From positions 2,542,001 through 2,606,000 of the forward strand of contig NC_089437.1 in NCBI RefSeq assembly GCF_026210795.1: 64,000 nucleotides of DNA, in the 5' to 3' direction. The DNA is from Rhizophagus irregularis. Taxonomy: Eukaryota; Glomeromycota; Glomeromycetes; Glomerales; Glomeraceae. Made by a program: the position numbers and the translations under genes. Shown here one piece after another: positions 12,460-23,498 of the stretch (the stretch's first letter is position 1; each line of letters begins with the position of its first letter). The notes under the pieces were generated by a model. It saw only the letters and a program-made list of their open reading frames with translations. It had not been told where the DNA came from and did no database searches.

Positions 12460-14615
12460 AATAAAAAGCTTTTTTTGCAATTATCTTATCATTTAACAGT
12501 TCAATTTTAATGATTTTTTTTTATTTTATAAAGTATAAAAAGAGCTACAAAATAAAAAAAAGTTTATGCAAATTGGATTATTAGATAGCAAAATAATTGT
12601 ATTATAATATATATATATTGATATAATATATTGTATATTATATATATTTTTTTAGTTAATTAGAATTAAATTACATAGATAAAGAAATCAAAATCTCTAA
12701 TTGAGCATAATTACATAATTTATAACATATCTCTTAATAGTAATAATTTTTTTTTTTCTTACAGCATATTTGTTAATTTATTAATGTAATAAAAAGATAA
12801 AAAATATATAAAATATATAACTATACTAATATACTAATATTATTAACTAACAAATTACTTGTATATACCCTATAAAAAATTTTTATCTGAATATTTCCAT
12901 TATTTCTCTAAAAAGTGATACTTGTCTTCCATGAAAATTCGTGAAAATGATACATTCCGATATCCGTTAGCGGATGTTTCCATATTTAAGGTTATTAATT
13001 CCATGAAAATGATACATTCACGGAAAAAACATGGAAAGATAAAACACAGATCAGATTTTTTACAGGGATATTATTAGGTGATAAGTTATACTTAGTAAAT
13101 AGAAAACATTTAAAATATCTCATCTTAGAGAAAAATTCACTGTTTTTTAGCAAGATCTATCATAAAATTCACTGTGACATAATACTGGTAAAATACTAAT
13201 TTTATTTTAAAAGTTATTAACTTATCAGTATTTTAATAAGATAATTTTTTTTAAAAAAAATCAATTTATTTAATTTATTTAATTTATTTAATTTATTTAT
13301 TATATTTATTACTATATAATTATTTTATTTAACTTATTTAGTATATGATTTATTTTATTTATTATTTTTACTTTTAACTTTTATTATAAATAGTATTAAA
13401 ATTCTACTTGGTTGAAATTAAGTCAAATAGTTAGTAGATAAGATTTATGTTGTAATTTCAGGTTATTTTTAGTAGTATAATTCAAAATAGTTAATTTTAC
13501 AACAAAAAATTATCTATATTTTTTTTATCATATCTAGAATATAATCTTATATTGTTTTAATAAAAATTTATTTTTTTTAACATTATTTCATGTGATTATT
13601 TGTAATTAATTTAAAACTTTCCTAATATGTTAAACTCTAATAAATCTGTTAAAGCATTAAAATTTTCAGTTACTTTAGTTGTTGATAGGATAACAATATA
13701 TTATTCAAAATAAAAATAACTTACTATTATAATTTTTATATAAATAATTTATTAATAAAATATAATAGAAAATTTCTTAATTCTGCGGGGTATTCAAACA
13801 CGTATCATGTAAACATTAAAAAGTTATGTAAAAATAAATTTTAATAAATATAATTTTAAAAGAAACATGCAGTATGTGTATTTTTGTCTGTTCTGCAAGT
13901 TTACTTAAAGCGTCAAAGTTAATTTTAAATATCAATTTTGATTTATTTAACAAATTCTTTTTTTTCCTGTTTTTTCATTAAATTTAATTCTGCCCAATAT
14001 TAAATGATCAGCATAGAAAATTTACTTTTTTGGAAACCCGTGTTTAAACACTCTGTGTACAAATAGAAATTGTCAATATAATATATTATATAAAAAATAA
14101 CATGTATTTCATTAATTCAGAATTGATATTAAAATATTAACTATATGTTTTTGTGAAGAAAAATCTAATTTTATAAAATATATATATTATTTTTATAAAA
14201 AATGCATATATTCATTATCTATTATAATAATAATATTAAAAATAGTTTATAACTAATTTATGTAATAATAATGTTATTTTTATCTAATTTAATAATTAAT
14301 CTAACTTAATAAGTAATAATTTTAGATTTTATAGTGATTTTATATAACAACTTTACTTATTTTAATGGCAATCTATATAGAATTTTCAGGATCTTATTAA
14401 AATTTACTAGTTTCTATATATAAAAGAAATATTATAACCTATAATATAATATATAATGCAACTTGTATATTTATCATTGCTATTTTAAGACTAATAAAAT
14501 GTATAAGCAGGTTAATTAATATAAACAAGTTACAAAAAAAAGTAGTAATATATCGCATAGGTAATAAATAAATTATTTACTTTATTTAAAATTCTATAAA
14601 TATATAAAAAAAAGT
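12460..14615. other. AT-rich spacer without genes
   Basis: Long AT-rich stretch with no supported gene. It holds a short TTTATTTAA microsatellite (13262-13305). It also holds a segment at 12890-13060 (GGTTATTAATTCC...ACGGAAAAAA...ATGGAA) that is related to 48930-49050. A possible inverted pair AAACACG/CGTGTTTAAAC occurs near 13795 and 14037, but I could not find a duplication for it. Confidence 0.5.
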
Positions 14616-15034
14616 ATTGCTAAGGGAATCTCAAACATCACATATACAACTCAGAAATTAACTTTTCACAAATTGACCCTAAATTTCAAAAAAAAAATTG
14701 GGTTTTTCGCAATTATCTCGGCATTTAGTGATCCAATTTATACAAATTTTTTTTTATTACTTTGTAACTCTCATCTTGCTTTACAAAATAAAAAAATCTG
14801 CATGAATTAGATCACTGAATGCCACTGGTCGAAATAAAAACTTTTGGTCATGTGACAAATCGGCTGATCTGTCACACATTTCGGCCAAATTTCGGAAATT
14901 ATTAAAAATCGGCCAAATTTCGACATATATGATTTATGGTTGATTTATTGAATTATTTAATCAAACGTTACGCATTACGCATTACGCGTATTAAAAGTTT
15001 AAAAAAGGATCATCCTTTTTTAAACTTTTTTAAT

Positions 15035-15175
15035 TTTTTTCTTCCCCTCCCCTTTCCTTTCCTTGTTCCCCTTCCCCGTTTCCCCCTTCTTCCCCTTTCC
15101 CCTTTCCCTTCCTTCGTTCTCCTTTCCCTTCCTTCCCTTTTTCTTCCTTCCCTTTCCCCCTTTCACTTTTTTTAC
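15035..15175 (+). repeat. C-rich polypyrimidine tract
   Basis: About 140 nt made almost only of C and T (CCTTTCC, CCCCTTTCCCC modules), conspicuous in a window that is overwhelmingly A and T. It ends directly at the first TAG of the array. It could act as a very strong splice-acceptor-like tract or fold as triplex DNA; neither is shown by the sequence alone. Confidence 0.7.
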
Positions 15176-15179
15176 TTTT

Positions 15180-16190
15180 TTTTTATAGGTTCGGCTTTCG
15201 GGTGGGCTTCAAGTACAGAAACTCAAAGATTCGTAAGTACGAATACTTTGGAGTTTATTTTAATTTTTTAATATGAGCTTGATTCTTTATACCGTTCTTT
15301 TTTCTTTCTTTTTTTTTAGGTTCAGCCGTTCAGGTGGATTTCCGAAGTACAGAAACTCCAAAGATTCGTAAGTACGAATACTTTGAAGTTTATTTTATTT
15401 TTTTTTAATATGAACGGTTACTAACCGTTCTTTTTTCTTTCTTTTTTTTAGGTTCAGCCGTTCGGGTGACTTCTGAAGAATGGAAAAAACCAAGTTTCGT
15501 AAGTTCGGAACTTGGTTTATTTTTTTTTAATATTATAAACAGTTATTAACCGTTCTTTTTCTTTTATTTTTTATAGGTTCGGCGTCTCAGGTAGGGCTTC
15601 CGAGTTCTGAAAAACGAAAAAAACCAAGATTCGTAAGTAATCTTAGTTTTAATTTTTTTTGTTTTTTTTAATTTTATTAATGAACGGTTACTAATAACCG
15701 TTCCTTTCTTTATTTTTTAGGTTCAGGTGAGCTTCCAAAGAACGAAACCCCAAAGATAAAGATTCGTAAGTACAAATCTTTTCTTTATAATTTTTTTTTG
15801 TTTTTCTTTATTACGAACAGTTACTAATAACCGTTCTTTTCTTTATTTTTTAGGTTCGGGTGGACTTCCGAAAAATGAAAACCCAAAGGTAAAGATTAGT
15901 ACGAATCTTTACTTTATAATTTTTTTTTTGTTTTTTCTTTATTACGAACGGTTATTAAAACCGTTTTTTTCTTTATTTTTTAGGTTCGGGTGGGCTTCGA
16001 AGAACGAAAACCCAAAGGTAAAAATTCGTAAGTACGAATCTTTACTTTATAATTTTTTTTTGTTTTTCTTTATTACGAACGGTTACTAATAACCGTTTTT
16101 TCTTTATTTTTTAGATTCGGGTGGGCTTCGAACGAAAACCCAAAGGCAAAGATTCGTAAGTACGAATCTTTACTTTATAATTTTTTTTTA
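15180..16190 (+). repeat. Tandem array C, left half (about 130-bp units, splice-like)
   Basis: Eight units of about 130 bp. Each has T-rich tract + TTTTTAG | GTTCGGGTGGGCTTC... block of 44-48 nt ...AAGATTC | GTAAGTACGAATCTT, an AT spacer, then GAACGGTTACTAATAACCG. The donor-like GTAAGT lies in the loop of a perfect hairpin (AAGATTCGTA/TACGAATCTT). The branch-point-like TACTAA(C) lies in a second hairpin (GAACGGTTA/TAACCGTTC). Block lengths of 44, 47 and 48 nt show that phase is not conserved. The right half continues at 20649 after the inserted transposon. Confidence 0.85.
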
Positions 16191-16380
16191 AGGGACAGAT
16201 CGGCACTCAATGAGAGAAAATGATCGGTAAACTATAATTAATTTAATGGGTTTCGTAATTAATAAAAAAAAAATTTTTGGAATTTCGCGTTCTTTACTAT
16301 ATAAACTGCCTCAATAAGCAAAACAAAACAGTATAAAGTAACCCTTCTGGCCAAGGGAATTATTTCAGAAGATTTACACT

Positions 16381-19300
16381 ATGGAATACATGCACGAAAT
16401 TGGTGGGAACCACGCAAATTTGTTTAAACCAACTTTAATCTAATACCTTACCGACTATTTATGTCTGTTAATTGTTGTCTTAACAGTAAAAATTTTGCAA
16501 TAACAATTCTTAATGATGAGCAAACACAAAATCCATGTTTCCATTGTGTTTGTGATAGTAAAGATTCTGGAATTCAAGCGTCAGCGAGTGCAGCTATTAA
16601 TAACATGTACGTACAAATTTTTGGTAATAAAACAACAAAGTATTCAGGATTAATTGTTATGGGATTTGATAATGAAGCAATTGTTCGTGAGTTAGTAGCT
16701 GATGTTTCATTTATTCCAATATTTATTCGTTTAGATAAAATAATAATTGTGGTTAGTAAAATTGGTGTTTCATCTTGTGAAGGATATTATGGTGCCGGTC
16801 CAGGATATTTTTCTACATATAAACTATGCGAAACAACAATCACTTTTTGTACAATCCATAGAAGATGAATGTAGTTTAGACATTTATAATGAAGGTGTTA
16901 AATTATACCATAATAAGAATACTACACCTAATAAAATTTGGGAAACTATTGATATTCACAAAAAATATGATGGAGTGGCTTTATTCAGAATTACTGATTC
17001 ATATGTTCAACAAAAATTGGAAGAACTGAATAAATTAGAAAAAAGTAAATTAGAAAAGAGTAAAAATTTAATTACTTGTACAAGTGATAATTGGGAAAAT
17101 ATTGATATATTGAATCTTATATTTGAGCAAAATATAAAAAAACGTAAAATTGCTACTAGTACATTTTCAGATTGGTCAAACTTATTTACAAATTGGTATA
17201 AACAAACTAATACAATAATTCAATTTCTCACAATTTTATTTCAAATTTATCCAAATAATTACCAATTCCAAGAAAAAGAATTAAACGCGTGGCGAGCAAT
17301 GTTTTGTGCCGCTGGTTGTACCAATATCACTCTACTTGTAAAAAAAAAGCATATAATTGAATTTTGGACAAAAGCATCAGATCCTTCGTCTGATAGGGAT
17401 AATCTAGTAAAACTTTTTGAATCAGGAATGTTATTGGTAATGGAAAAGAAATCTCAACATAATAGCGAAAGTGAAAAAATTTGGGAAAGTTTACAAAAAG
17501 CTTTAGAAGCAAATAAAAGAGGAGTTGATGGAAAAGTTAGGATTCTTTCAATAATTACCGAAAATTTTACATATAAAAAACTCAATGAGAAGTTTGGGTA
17601 AAGTTAAAAATTATATTTATTGAATTTATTATAAATAAATCTTAAAAATAACTAAATACTTACATATAGGTAGGAAATAATATAATTAATTCTGCACGAA
17701 AATATGCAAGACTTAATGGACCAGGAGCACCAAGCCTAATAAACCACAAAAGAACTGTTAAACAAATGTCTGAAATTAAAGAAAAGCAATTTTTAATGTT
17801 TTTTCAAGTTCGAAGTATAGTTATGCAAAGTTCTTACCAGTGGATAAGAATGGATCACCAATATTATATATGCGTGATCAAAAAATCAAACTGTGGAAAA
17901 AATTTGAAGAAACTTTTCCTAATGGTATGAAAAAGACATCATTTTTGGGCCGATTAGCAAATTGTAATAATATCAAATATCGGAATGATATGGGTGGACT
18001 TTGCCTTACCTGTAATGAATATGGCTATACTCCATTTCACTGGTAAAAAAATGGTCTATCCTACACATATCCTACACATATCTTACATATATCGGGTACT
18101 CAAAATGTAGAAAATCATACACAAATAATACACATATCATACACATATCGGGTACTTATATATATAGTATACCTATCAGGTACCTGATATATGTATGATA
18201 TATATATTAGTACCCGATATGTGTATGATATGTGTATTATTTGTGTATGATTTTCTACATTTTGAGTACCCAATATGTGTAAGATATGTGTAGGATAAAT
18301 CATTTTTTTACCAGTGAATTTGAGTCTTTAATAGCTATTGCACACAATACATTTTCACAAAAAGATCAGTTAGTAAGTAATATTTTTAATAAACAAATTA
18401 TTTTAGTTTGAAAATATTATAATTTACCTTTTATTAATATTTTTAGAATAATGCATTGCGAAAAATTGACACTTTAAAGCGTCACTTGCGTCGTGATTAT
18501 AAAAGAGAATTGGCGGTTAATGCTGATGGTACAACACAACATAATCCCTGTATTTCTCATTGTTTACCATATGCCTTTGGAAAATGTTTGGAAAAACATA
18601 AGTCACAATGCTCAGAGTGTGATAAATTTTTTGAATTTTTTGAATTTATGCACCTACATGTAAATGAAGATCAAGCAGCTTTTTTAGAAGAAATAAAAGA
18701 ACATTTGCAGTATTTCTTAGCCCATACAACACGAAAAGTATACTTGAATGCTCAATTTAAAGCTACATTGGCCAATCTTGATGAGAATGGTGCATTATTT
18801 ATTGCTGATTACAAGATGAGAATTTTGCCAAGATCTGCTAGGGAAACTAAAGCAGAATTTTTTGGCAAACGTGGCTGGACTCTTCACACAATCCTAGTTT
18901 TTACAAAAAAAAATAATTGTGCAGAGTTAGATATACGAGCATTATGATCGCAATTAGTCAACTGGCCTAAGCAGGATGCTTTAGTTTCTACCTCTCCGAT
19001 TTGAAGCTGTTTTTGAAACAATAAAAAATAAACCAAAATGGATTAGAATAATTTCAGATAATGGGGCACATTACCATTCATCAGAACTTATGGTTATAGT
19101 TTCACATTAGAATGAATGGTATCAAATTGAGGTTTGTGATTGGCAATTTCTTGAACCGGGTGAAGCTAAAACAACCATTGATTCCCATCACGCTGCAGTA
19201 AGTACTATTGTTATAAAGCTATTGCAATAAATTTCACATTAAAATTACTTTTTTTTTAGATTTCTCATTCAATCAAACGATATATTCAGATTGGATATGA

Positions 19301-20168
19301 TATTCATGATGGAGAGGATATAGTGGAAGTAGCTAAACATTTATCTGGTACATCACTGGCAAATTTAGAACCAAATCGAAGTCAATTTGGACCTGAAGAT
19401 GAAAATTCAAATAATGTTAGCAAAAAAGAACTAAATACAAAACCAAACGTCAAAACAATAAAAGGTATTTCAAATTTGTTTTACTGGAAATGGCCAATTT
19501 CTGGTGAAATGATAGGTTATATATGTGCGCGATCACTCCCACATTTTGGTCCATGGAATAATTTTTCTCCTTCTGCAATTGCCAATCTTTGCACCAAACC
19601 AATTGTTCGTCCCCATCCAAAGATTTCTGAACAAACTGAATCCGAATCATCTTGGACAATTCCTCTGCTAGGTAATCAATTGAAATAAATGTCTTTTTTC
19701 ATAAACATATTTGACTAATAATGTATTTTATAGATATAAATTCAACCAGTATACCGGAATTTATGAATAATAATAATAGTAGTGATGAATTAGAAGATGT
19801 AAGGTAAATAAACGTGTAGCTTAAACAAACATAACAAACATAATTGAAAATTATAATCTTACATTTTTTTGCGTTGAATTAGTTCTGTTGATGCGAATTT
19901 TCAATTTTCCATGGGATAGGCATTAAAAAGCAATCAAAAACTAGGAGGGAAAGGAAAAGGAAAAAGAATGAAAAAGAAAGTAAAAGAGTTGTTGAAAAGT
20001 TTTTTTTTGAACGGAAACCTCAATCAAAAGGATAAAATGTCAGCAAATGAGATGTATAATGAACTACTGATATTTGTTGAATCTGGAGAGTTAGAAGCTG
20101 AAAATATTCCTAAAATAGCAACAATACAAAACTGGATTTCAACTTACACACGAATATTCAAAAAATAA
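16381..20168 (+). pseudogene. Broken DDE-type transposase of the 16191 element
   Basis: Coding pieces run on the plus strand. Pieces include 16461-16868, shifting frame into 16747-17601, which ends in a helix-turn-helix-like ENFTYKKLNEKFG. Further pieces are about 17670-18038, 18316-18375, 18456-18945, about 19003-19200, 19260-19688 and 19968-20168. Catalytic candidates in order: Asp in FIADYKMRILP, Asp in RIISDNGAHYHSSEL, and Asp/Glu in FLEPGEAKTTIDSHHA. A Cys/His cluster (CSECDKF) precedes the first. Introns are likely at the GTAAGT sites near 18372 and 19200. There are in-frame stops and at least two frameshifts, and P1 sits inside the coding sequence, so it is not functional. The superfamily is not certain to me; similar proteins are common in arbuscular mycorrhizal fungi as I recall. 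Confidence 0.75.
18039..18315. mobile_element. Palindromic MITE P1, copy 2
   Basis: A 277-bp foldback element beginning ACTGGTAAAAAAATGG and ending CATTTTTTTACCAGT. It is the same family as 1976-2248 and highly similar along its length. It splits the transposase reading frame between a Cys-containing segment (CLTCNEYGYTPF) and EFESLIAIAHN. This makes it the fourth insertion level at this place. Confidence 0.88.
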
Positions 20169-20648
20169 GCTACAGAAAATATGGTAAACAACGCACCATA
20201 ATATAGTATAATAAGCAGAACTTTGTAAATAATATAAAATATTAGTGATTAAGAACAATATTCAGTATATAAAAGATAAAAAAAATAAAAAAATGAAGCT
20301 AAATTAAAACTAAATAAAGGGTTAAAAACTAAATAAGAACCAAAATCAGCTCATTTTTGATCGAAATTGTTCAAAAATAAATCATCTAAAATTTGAATCA
20401 ACCGGAAATTTATAGCCGGAATCTCACGTTCCTCCATAGTAAAGTCAAAGATGTGGAACTTTAGTGACGTCAAATTTTGCAAGTGGCTTAGCTAGGATTG
20501 ATACTATTAATTACCATTTTTAAAATTTGTATAACATATCATGTGGTGAGCCGATGACCCGGTAAAAAAGGAGTATTAGCCGTTTTTAGCAATGATCTGT
20601 GTAAATCGGAATTAGTAAATTTCTCTTATTGAGTGACGATCTGTCCCT

Positions 20649-21510
20649 TAATTTTATTAATGAACGGTTACTAATAACTGTTCTTTTCTTTTTTTATAGG
20701 TTTGGGTGGACTTCCAAAGAACAGAAAAAGGAGAACCTTTAAGATTCGTAAGTAATATACTTACGAATCTTTTTTTTTATGTTATGTAATGGTTACTAAC
20801 CGTTCCTTTGATTTTTTTATAGGTTCGGGTGGATTTCCATCTTTCCAAGGAACGGAAAAAACTAAAGATTCAGTATAAATCTTTATTTTTTTATTTTTAT
20901 TTATTATTACGAACGGTTTCTAACCATTCTTTTTCTTTTTTTTTAGGTCAGTGTTTTCCGAAGAATGGAAAAAACCAAGATTCGTAAGTACGAATCTTGG
21001 TTTTATTTTATTTTTTTTTTATAATATTAATGAACGGTTACTGATAACCGTTCTTATTTTATTTTTTTAGTTCAGTGGGCTTCCGAAGAACAATAGAAAA
21101 CTAAGATTCGTAAGTAAGTACGAATCTTGGTTCTTTTTTTTATTTTTTATTTTTATTTTTTATTACTACGAACGGTTTACTAATAACCATTTTTTTCTTT
21201 TTGTAGGTTTTAGGATCTTTAGAAAAAGTGGAACCAAGATTCGTAAATACGAGTACGAATCTTGGTTTATTTTTTATTTTTTTTAATATTATTATGAACG
21301 GTTATTAATAACCGCTCTTTTTTTTCTTTTTATAGGTTTGGTGTCTTGAGTGGATTCCGATAAACAGAAAAAACCAAAGATTCGTAAGTAGAATCTTGGG
21401 TTTTTTTGCTTTTTTTTAATATTATGAAACGGTTACTAACCGTTCTTTTCTTTTTTTTATAGTTTTGGTGGGTTTCCAAAAGATCAAGATTTGTAAGTAT
21501 ATACGAATAC
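20649..21510 (+). repeat. Tandem array C, right half
   Basis: About seven further units of the 15180 array in the same orientation. They carry the same two hairpins and splice-like signals (TTTATAG|GTTTGGGTGG..., GATTCGTAAGTACGAATC, GAACGGTTACTAATAACCG). Units are more diverged towards 21480. Confidence 0.82.
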
Positions 21511-22629
21511 ATGAATAATGTGATTGTGGAATTGTAGATTAGCAATACTTATTTGTAATATGCATTTATAAATAAAGTTGTGATTTTATTGCGAATATCA
21601 AATAAAATGAGTTGTGGTTGAATATTAGTAAATAAATTTAGTACAAATTTGCAATATAAATTAAGTAACATTCGGAAAACTATTCACCAAAATTTGCTAT
21701 CTGAAATTGTTCCGAATGTTAACTGAATTTTGGCCAAAATTTCAAGCTGAACTTTAGGCGAGTGGCAGCGAATTGCAGCCAAAAAATCTGCTAAAGTTCG
21801 ACCAGCATTAGACCATAAATCAGCCTAAAATCGGCTGGCTGAATTTTGGCTGATTTGGACTATTTTGACCAGTGCATGCCGAGATAATTGCAAAATAAAA
21901 AAAGAGCAAATTGGACCTTTTTTGGCAAAAAGTCAGTTATGACTTATATAAGAGATATCTAAGATCCTTTGCTAAATATTATCTGTAATATAGTTATTAA
22001 TAATAAAATTAAAAATTACTAAAACTTATTAATAATAAAATTTTATTATTATTTTATAAAAAAGAATAATTTATAAATGAATATTTAAAATAAATTTAAA
22101 AAATCATATAAATTCTTTATTTTTTAATAATATTAGTCAGTAATTTATTTTAAAAATAGCTGAATAAACTAATATTACTAGATAATGGGATTCGTTGTAA
22201 TGTCTGAAGCACTTGTTTAAAATTATATGTTAAGCATGTTACTAAAGATCTGATCACATGATAATAATCAATAATACATCTTATTGGTTAATTATATGTG
22301 CAGACAGATATATCTTGCATTACAATGTGTCTAACCATTAATGTTCTTTACTACATTTTAGACAATTATATTTTATTGAAATTAAGCATTTTTTGAAAAT
22401 ATACATCTTTTTAAACTTTCTAAAATTTTTATATAAAAATTATATATATTATTAATAAAAATAGTATTAAAAATAAGTACTATTTTATTCAAAATAGAAA
22501 TACTAAATTTCAATCAATTTGCAATCGAAACTTAATTTTAATAAAATATGATATTTTTTTTATTATTATTATTTTATAGGTATAGTCTTATTATATTATA
22601 ATATTGCTTGCTTATTTAACTTATATATA

Positions 22630-22860
22630 TATATATACTAGCCGTTGAACCCGTTGCTCTGCAACATCAGATAAACATACATGTGATCGGTATGACGGTT
22701 AAATGTTATACGTGATTTTATACAGTCTTTCGGGTGCACAGGTATAAATTCGTAGTCTAAACGTTATAGATACACAGGTATAAATTGTAGTCTAAACGTT
22801 ACAGGAACACAGATATAAATATGTAATCTAAACGTGACTGTCATACAGGAAAATAATTAT
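22630..22860. repeat. Short minisatellite and repeat end
   Basis: After a TATATA run, an ACTAGCCGTTGAACCCGTTG block is followed by three copies of about 35-60 bp with CACAGGTATAAATT...GTAGTCTAAACGTTA. The sequence looks like the end of an interspersed repeat. I cannot assign a class. Confidence 0.5.
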
Positions 22861-23498
22861 TATATAATAGATATATATTTTTTATTTATTATAAATGCAA
22901 TTTTATCTTAATATAATTACACTTACTTACATATACTAAACTTATAACAATAAGAAAAATAAAAAATATATAAGAATTAAGCATTATAAAATAAGACTAC
23001 TTTTCCAAAAAAAAAGTTAACCTATCACTTAAATGATTATATCACTATTATTAACAATAATACAACCAAAATTTTTAGGTAACTGTCAAGATTTGCCTAA
23101 AAATTTGCCTAATGACCTTTCCAATAAAATGCAAAATCATTCCATTTGTTTCAATTAATATTATTAATGAAGTTTACTAATCTTACATTATTCTTATCAC
23201 GTTTTTTACTATTTGACTTTATTCTTTTATCTCTACTATTGATATCCCATTTTTTCCCTCTTTTTACATATTATAAATAACGTACATATATAATTCTTGA
23301 TACAGAATGATAAAAACGTAAAAAATAAATGTACTAAAAATAATTTGTTAAAACTACCTAAAAGAAGTCTATATATTTTTCTTTCAAATAAAATTTGCTA
23401 TATATAAATATAATCAAATATGGAATGATGTGAAAAAAGTAAAATTCAATAGATTATCTATCTATATATTTTTCTTTTTAACTAAATAGCCCTATATA

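Larger units (their letters stand above)
16191..20648 (+). mobile_element. DDE transposon inserted in array C
   Basis: Terminal inverted repeats AGGGACAGATCGGCACTCAA and, read inward from the right, AGGGACAGATCGTCACTCAA (one mismatch over 20). The junctions read TTAA-GGGACAG and CTGTCCC-TTAA, so the duplication is TA or TTAA; the sequence cannot separate these. On both sides the tandem array resumes in register. Inside is a broken multi-exon DDE protein gene (16381-20168), itself interrupted by MITE P1 at 18039. Confidence 0.85.
14823..21875. mobile_element. TIR element with C-rich tract and splice-like tandem array
   Basis: Ends are CACTGGTCGAAAT (left) and ATTTTGACCAGTG (right). The flanking ATGC (14819-14822 and 21876-21879) is a plausible 4-bp duplication, since the interrupted MITE reads GAATGCCGAG when rejoined. 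Inside are a perfect 15-bp palindrome (14998-15028), a pyrimidine tract, and a tandem array broken by a DDE transposon at 16191-20648. Subterminal regions on both sides repeat CGGCCAAATTTCGG / TTTGGCTGA motifs. Without the inner transposon the element is about 2.6 kb and has no transposase of its own. Confidence 0.65.
14624..21967. mobile_element. Short hAT-type MITE split by a large insertion
   Basis: The left part (14624-14822) and right part (21876-21967) together make a MITE of about 290 bp. It is related to the intact one at 23785-24083: both contain the internal TTTGTAAC/TTTGTAGCC, CTCATC/CTCATTT and GAATGCC...GAGATAATT/GGATGCCGAGATATT blocks. Flanks are ATTGCTAA (14616-14623) and TTTGCTAA (21968-21975), a 7-of-8 match. 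Everything between 14823 and 21875 is a later insertion. Confidence 0.65.

Noticed and set aside
14936-15271. 111-aa open frame rich in Pro, Leu and Phe
   Set aside because: Produced by the C/T tract at 15035-15175; not a credible protein.
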